Of a stretch of DNA of 64,000 bases, positions 60,879-64,000 are shown piece by piece. Both the position numbers and the translations under genes were made by a program. Positions within the stretch are counted from its first letter, which is position 1. Every line of letters begins with the position of its first letter. Source of the stretch: Sulfuricurvum sp. (GTDB lineage Bacteria; Campylobacterota; Campylobacteria; Campylobacterales; Sulfurimonadaceae); assembly GCA_030694265.1 (NCBI GenBank), contig JAUXYP010000004.1, forward strand, positions 1 through 64,000, written 5' to 3'. Below the pieces are notes generated by a model, which was not told where the DNA came from, did not search any database, and saw only the letters and a list, made by a program, of their open reading frames with translations.

Positions 60879-61259
60879 ATGTTAGATATGGAACAAAAGA
60901 TCAAAATTTTTAAAGCGCTCAGCAATCAAACCCGTTTTATGATTTTTAAGAATGTTTTTACGGGTGGATACACTTGCTCGCTGGATAAAATACAGCCTGG
61001 GGTTAAAGTAAATCCTATCGCGACGTGTGTCAGTACCGTCGCGGAACATTTTAATTTTTCCCTTCCTACCATCTCTGCCCATATCAAAGAGCTCAAAGAA
61101 GCAAAAATCATTACCGTTGAGAAAAAAGGAAATAAAGTTTACATCGAACCCAATATTGAGACGATCCGAGAGCTTGCTGAATGCTTTGGAACCTTGGTCA
61201 ATAATTTCGATAATAACAGAGAATTGTTTTTTGGAGACACATTAGTAGTAAAAAGTTAG
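60879..61259 (+). CDS. ArsR-family regulator with two cysteines, probable sulfur or metal sensor
   Basis: A 126-residue winged-helix protein. FKALSNQTRFMIFKN is the ArsR start, and FSLPTISAHIKELKEAKIIT the DNA-recognition helix. Cys33 (GYTCSLD) and Cys50 (IATCVST) lie in a segment before the recognition helix, which is longer than in typical ArsR. They could form a disulfide or polysulfide bridge, or bind a metal. It is not like ArsR of arsenic operons. ATG at 60879 has AAGG; TTG one codon before is also possible. Divergent from DsrE-like gene. Confidence 0.82.
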   Translation: MLDMEQKIKIFKALSNQTRFMIFKNVFTGGYTCSLDKIQPGVKVNPIATCVSTVAEHFNFSLPTISAHIKELKEAKIITVEKKGNKVYIEPNIETIRELAECFGTLVNNFDNNRELFFGDTLVVKS

Positions 61260-61337
61260 CCACTTTATCTAAATCACTTTTATCGAATCAGTTATTATAT
61301 TATTCGAAGAGATAACAAGATCGTATGTCATGAGGCT

Positions 61338-62564
61338 TCACATAAGATTTAAATCATTTGAAAAGATTAATTCGATTCGAAAAAATGTTTCATTTTGGGT
61401 AATAGAGTATTCAAAGCCAATTTCATGACTCAGCCGTTTTAACATTTTTTCTCCAATCCTAGAACTGAATAAATACTTCTCATCCCCAACAATATTATCT
61501 ATCCAAACTTTTCGTTCCACAGGATCGCATCCGACTTTCACAATACTTTTTTCCTTAGCATAGGTAATCGCATTTTCGAGTAAAGCGCTCAAAACTTTAG
61601 AAAGTAGTTTTTCAGAAGCTACTATTAAAAAAGTTTCCATCTGAAGTTGTAGCACTAGCTGTTTACGCTGAATTAAAATGTCCATTTTTCGAACAATAGC
61701 TTTTAAGACTTCAAGAAGATTGATGCTAATGGGCTCCTCAAAATCGGAACTTTCTAAAAATAAGACATTTTTAAGTTCGCTTGTGAGTCTTTCAATATCA
61801 TGACCTAAATCCACTATAAACTTATTCTTCGGATAGTTAGCATTGTTTTCATAAACATCGAGCCGTGAACGCATTAATGCCAAGGGGGTTTTGAGTTCAT
61901 GTGCTGCCTCTTTAAACAACTCGGCTTCTTTAGTACGAAATATCTCCAAACGATGAATTAACATGCCAAATGCGTGAGAAACCTCTATGATCTCTTTGCC
62001 GGGGTTACCAAGTGAAAAATCAAAGGGCTCTTGGTTATTCCATTCTCGTGTTTTTTTTGCTAAGACAGCTAAAGGCTTCATATAATAATCCAACAAAACA
62101 ATACTAATCAGTAAAATAACCAGCAGTGAAACTAAATAACGCAGAAGAAGTTTCTGCGCGTATTTATCAAGTGCAAGTTCAATTTTTTCTGTATTGCTAA
62201 TAGCATAAAGATAGATACCATTACGTTGCTGCACCGAGGATACGACTTCATTTTCTCGTGAAATATAAGGCTCTTTTGAGACAAGAAAACGTAGTTTTGA
62301 TGCTTCTGAATCGTTTAAAATCATCTTATTATGAGGAATGGCGTATAAATAACTAAGACAACTTTTTGGAGTGAGTGGTTGTAAAATATGGTCGCTCATA
62401 CTCTCATTTAACAAATGATTCAGTACCTTTTCGAGGTCATGTATTTTTTCACTGCGCATCGTATGAAGTGCCACTATCCAATTGAGTCCAAAAGCAATAG
62501 CTATGAGAATAGAAAAAATAAATGTTATTTTTACTTTAAGCGATCCTGTCCATTTATTTTTCAA
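61338..62564 (-). CDS. Sensor histidine kinase (CusS-like)
   Basis: A 408-residue membrane kinase with transmembrane helices at about 10-28 and 140-160, and a periplasmic domain of about 110 residues between. HAMP-like MKPLAVLAKKTREWN follows. The dimerisation box AAHELKTPLALMRSRL carries the phospho-His. HATPase motifs: LLENAITYAKE (N-box); the G1/G2 boxes are weak at the end (DNIVGDEKYLFSS), so the C-terminal part is divergent. It overlaps the regulator gene by 11 bases. Confidence 0.85.
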   Translation of the reverse strand: MKNKWTGSLKVKITFIFSILIAIAFGLNWIVALHTMRSEKIHDLEKVLNHLLNESMSDHILQPLTPKSCLSYLYAIPHNKMILNDSEASKLRFLVSKEPYISRENEVVSSVQQRNGIYLYAISNTEKIELALDKYAQKLLLRYLVSLLVILLISIVLLDYYMKPLAVLAKKTREWNNQEPFDFSLGNPGKEIIEVSHAFGMLIHRLEIFRTKEAELFKEAAHELKTPLALMRSRLDVYENNANYPKNKFIVDLGHDIERLTSELKNVLFLESSDFEEPISINLLEVLKAIVRKMDILIQRKQLVLQLQMETFLIVASEKLLSKVLSALLENAITYAKEKSIVKVGCDPVERKVWIDNIVGDEKYLFSSRIGEKMLKRLSHEIGFEYSITQNETFFRIELIFSNDLNLM

Positions 62565-63201
62565 TAATGTATCCTCGTGTTTTAATCGTTTTTATAAGGG
62601 AAGGATGTAGCTTACGGCGAAGACGTGCAACCAGTTCATCAATGGCATTAGTAGTGACATTTTGAGGGTTATCATAAAGAGTATCCATAATTTCGTCTCG
62701 CGAAGCAATAGCGTTGCGATTGAGCAGATAAAACAGTAAAGTATGCTCATTTTTAGAAAGGACAATCTGGGTTCCGTCTTTCTGAACACTTTGACGAATA
62801 AGATCGATTTCAAACCCCTGAAGTTCCAATGTCTTTGGTGAGAATCGGCGTGATAGTGCAATGATTCGCGCTCGAAGTTCTTTAACATCAAATGGTTTTT
62901 CAAGGTAGTCATCCGCTCCAAACTCTAATCCTTGAACTTTGTCATCTACCGTCCCAAGGGCACTAAGAATCAAAACAGGCTGTGCAGGATTCTTTTGTTT
63001 GGCATAGAGAATTAATTCTTTCACTCTGTCTTCACCATGAAAGGTGCGGTCTAAAACGATCACGGCATACGTGAATGCATCCAAATGGATTTTTACTTCA
63101 TCTATTTCGCTTGCGGCATCGACAATCCAGCCTTCCTTTTGCAAAGAAAACGTCAACAGTTCCAAAAGCTCTTTTTCATCGTCTGCAATTAAAATACGCA
63201 T
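62554..63201 (-). CDS. OmpR-family response regulator (CusR-like)
   Basis: A 215-residue regulator. The receiver (1-115) has DDEKELLEL, the phospho-Asp in VIVLDRTFHG and the conserved Lys in YLEKPFDVKEL. The winged helix (about 125-212) ends with RLRRKLHPSLIKTIKTRGYI. It lies in a cluster with a CusA/CzcA pump, so it probably controls metal-efflux genes. It starts one base after the DUF3240 stop codon. Confidence 0.92.
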   Translation of the reverse strand: MRILIADDEKELLELLTFSLQKEGWIVDAASEIDEVKIHLDAFTYAVIVLDRTFHGEDRVKELILYAKQKNPAQPVLILSALGTVDDKVQGLEFGADDYLEKPFDVKELRARIIALSRRFSPKTLELQGFEIDLIRQSVQKDGTQIVLSKNEHTLLFYLLNRNAIASRDEIMDTLYDNPQNVTTNAIDELVARLRRKLHPSLIKTIKTRGYIIEK

Positions 63202-63489
63202 TTACAATTCACTGACCCCGTACGTGTACATTTTGATATTTTTCCCATGAAGATTTTGTTTGATTGATGAAGAGAGGGACATGATATTCTCCTGAACTAA
63301 AAAGAGTTTAAAAACACCAAAATCGGCTCTTGCACTTACTTGTTCTTTGGCACTTATTAAAAAAGCTCCCACTCCATAGCGATTGCAGGCAAAAAAGTAA
63401 AAATCATTATACCCCTCCGCCAGCAAAAAATCCACCAAAGTATCTTTATGCGTAATTTCAAAATAAATATCCATTGCATTCAAACTCAT
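63202..63489 (-). CDS. DUF3240 PII-like protein
   Basis: A 95-residue protein with the ferredoxin-like plan of DUF3240 (MDIYFEITHKDTLVDFLLAE, then FFACNRYGVGAFLISAKEQV). The family is found beside CusA/CzcA pumps and is thought to bind a metal or nucleotide, but this is not proven. It overlaps the pump gene by four bases, so it is co-translated. Confidence 0.72.
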   Translation of the reverse strand: MSLNAMDIYFEITHKDTLVDFLLAEGYNDFYFFACNRYGVGAFLISAKEQVSARADFGVFKLFLVQENIMSLSSSIKQNLHGKNIKMYTYGVSEL

Positions 63490-64000
63490 TTGTTTCCTCG
63501 CTTATAAATCATTTTAAAGGCAGGTGGTAATATCAAAAGAGTCAAAATGGTTGATGTGACCAATCCGCCCAATACAACGATTGCCAAAGGCTTTTGAATC
63601 TCACTTCCAACACCGGATGCAAATAATAACGGCAAGAGTCCTAATGCCGCGATAAATGCTGTCATGAGCACGGGACGAAGCCGTCTTCGGGCCCCCTGAC
63701 TTACTGCATCATCAATACTCAATCCGTTTCCAAGAAGAGTATTAAAATAACTCACCATCACAACGCCGTTAAGCACAGCAATACCAAACAGTGCAATAAA
63801 TCCGACCGATGCTGGAACCGATAAATACTGACCGCTCAAGAATAGAGAAATAATTCCCCCCGTCACGGCAAAAGGGATATTAAGCAAGATTAGCAACGTT
63901 TCACTGACCGAACGGAAAGTGAAAAAGAGAATTAAAAATATTACTCCGATACTCACAGGAACAACTGCCATCAAGCGTGCAGATGCGCGTTGCTGATTTT
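63486..64000 (-). CDS. CusA/CzcA-type RND heavy-metal efflux pump, C-terminal part
   Basis: The last 171 residues of a large inner-membrane pump are seen. Four to five transmembrane helices, with FAVTGGIISLFLSGQYLSVP and GIAVLNGVVMVSYFN, then DAVSQGARRRLRPVLMTAFI and GSEIQKPLAIVVLGGLVTST, are typical of CusA/CzcA. The gene continues past the right edge. Linked with DUF3240, response regulator and kinase genes downstream. Confidence 0.9.
   Translation of the reverse strand, partial: NQQRASARLMAVVPVSIGVIFLILFFTFRSVSETLLILLNIPFAVTGGIISLFLSGQYLSVPASVGFIALFGIAVLNGVVMVSYFNTLLGNGLSIDDAVSQGARRRLRPVLMTAFIAALGLLPLLFASGVGSEIQKPLAIVVLGGLVTSTILTLLILPPAFKMIYKRGNK

Noticed and set aside
1-64000. CRISPR arrays
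   Set aside because: No run of regularly spaced direct repeats of 24-37 bases was seen on either strand, and no cas gene is present.

Overview
The window looks like chromosome from a sulfur- or nitrate-metabolising member of the Campylobacterota (Sulfuricurvum/Sulfurimonas type). The indicators are a periplasmic nitrate reductase cluster, flagellar genes behind sigma-54 promoters, a DUF3972 protein, FapA, a menaquinone-era succinate dehydrogenase/fumarate reductase with non-classical cofactor motifs, moderate AT richness and densely packed genes. The genus is an inference from gene content; no rRNA gene is present to settle it.

Region by region. (1) 1-6.3 kb, minus strand: a porin start, then napD, napF, napB and napA (transcribed A-B-F-D), a CRP/FNR-type box placed at about -41.5 from a TATAAT box in front of napA, and upstream a PilJ-type membrane nitrate-sensor protein whose gene overlaps a Crp/Fnr regulator gene. 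(2) 6.3-17 kb: FapA, a very large hybrid histidine kinase with an NMT1/THI5 sensor domain, tRNA-Ser(GGA), dGTPase, a BaiN-type flavoprotein and TypA/BipA. (3) 17-23 kb: fliK-flgD-flgE-like and flgE, each unit with a GG-N10-GC sigma-54 promoter. (4) 23-37.7 kb: housekeeping and membrane genes (RDD, MFS, MscS, nitroreductase, Suv3-like helicase, HD-GYP and YajQ, SdhA/acidic microprotein/SdhB, AEC carrier, hydroxyacid dehydrogenase, PurT, S21). (5) 37.7-45.7 kb: a chemoreceptor, a Sel1-phospholipase A fusion, DnaG, a ThiI-like PP-loop protein, and divergent HMA and TauE/SafE genes sharing a perfect 37-bp palindrome. (6) 45.8-about 57.2 kb: an AT-rich accessory island beside tRNA-Ala(GGC): tyrosine integrase, AlpA-like and RepA-like genes, divergent repressor, an overlapping three-gene unit of unknown function, a 416-base non-coding stretch with helically phased TGTCY motifs, a second tyrosine recombinase, a cold-shock/zinc-ribbon/CFI-box protein, a secreted protein divergent from an Xre regulator with palindromic operators, and small WGR/membrane genes. 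I could not find the right attachment site.

(7) 57.5-61.3 kb: a compact sulfur-handling locus that I consider the best candidate for an undescribed system: a periplasmic rhodanese, DUF302, DsrE-like, SAM methyltransferase and stand-alone DsbD-alpha genes run as one operon and end in a decayed DUF302::DsrE fusion made by recombination between its own parental genes. A second exported DsrE-like gene and a cysteine-bearing ArsR regulator lie divergently. Both control regions carry three tandem 8-bp units related to TTARCTAA, so the ArsR protein probably controls the whole locus. (8) 61.3-64 kb: a CusRS-like two-component system, a DUF3240 protein and the 3' end of a CusA/CzcA-type RND pump.

Start codons were moved inward from the longest reading frame wherever a Shine-Dalgarno sequence, signal peptide or family length supported it.
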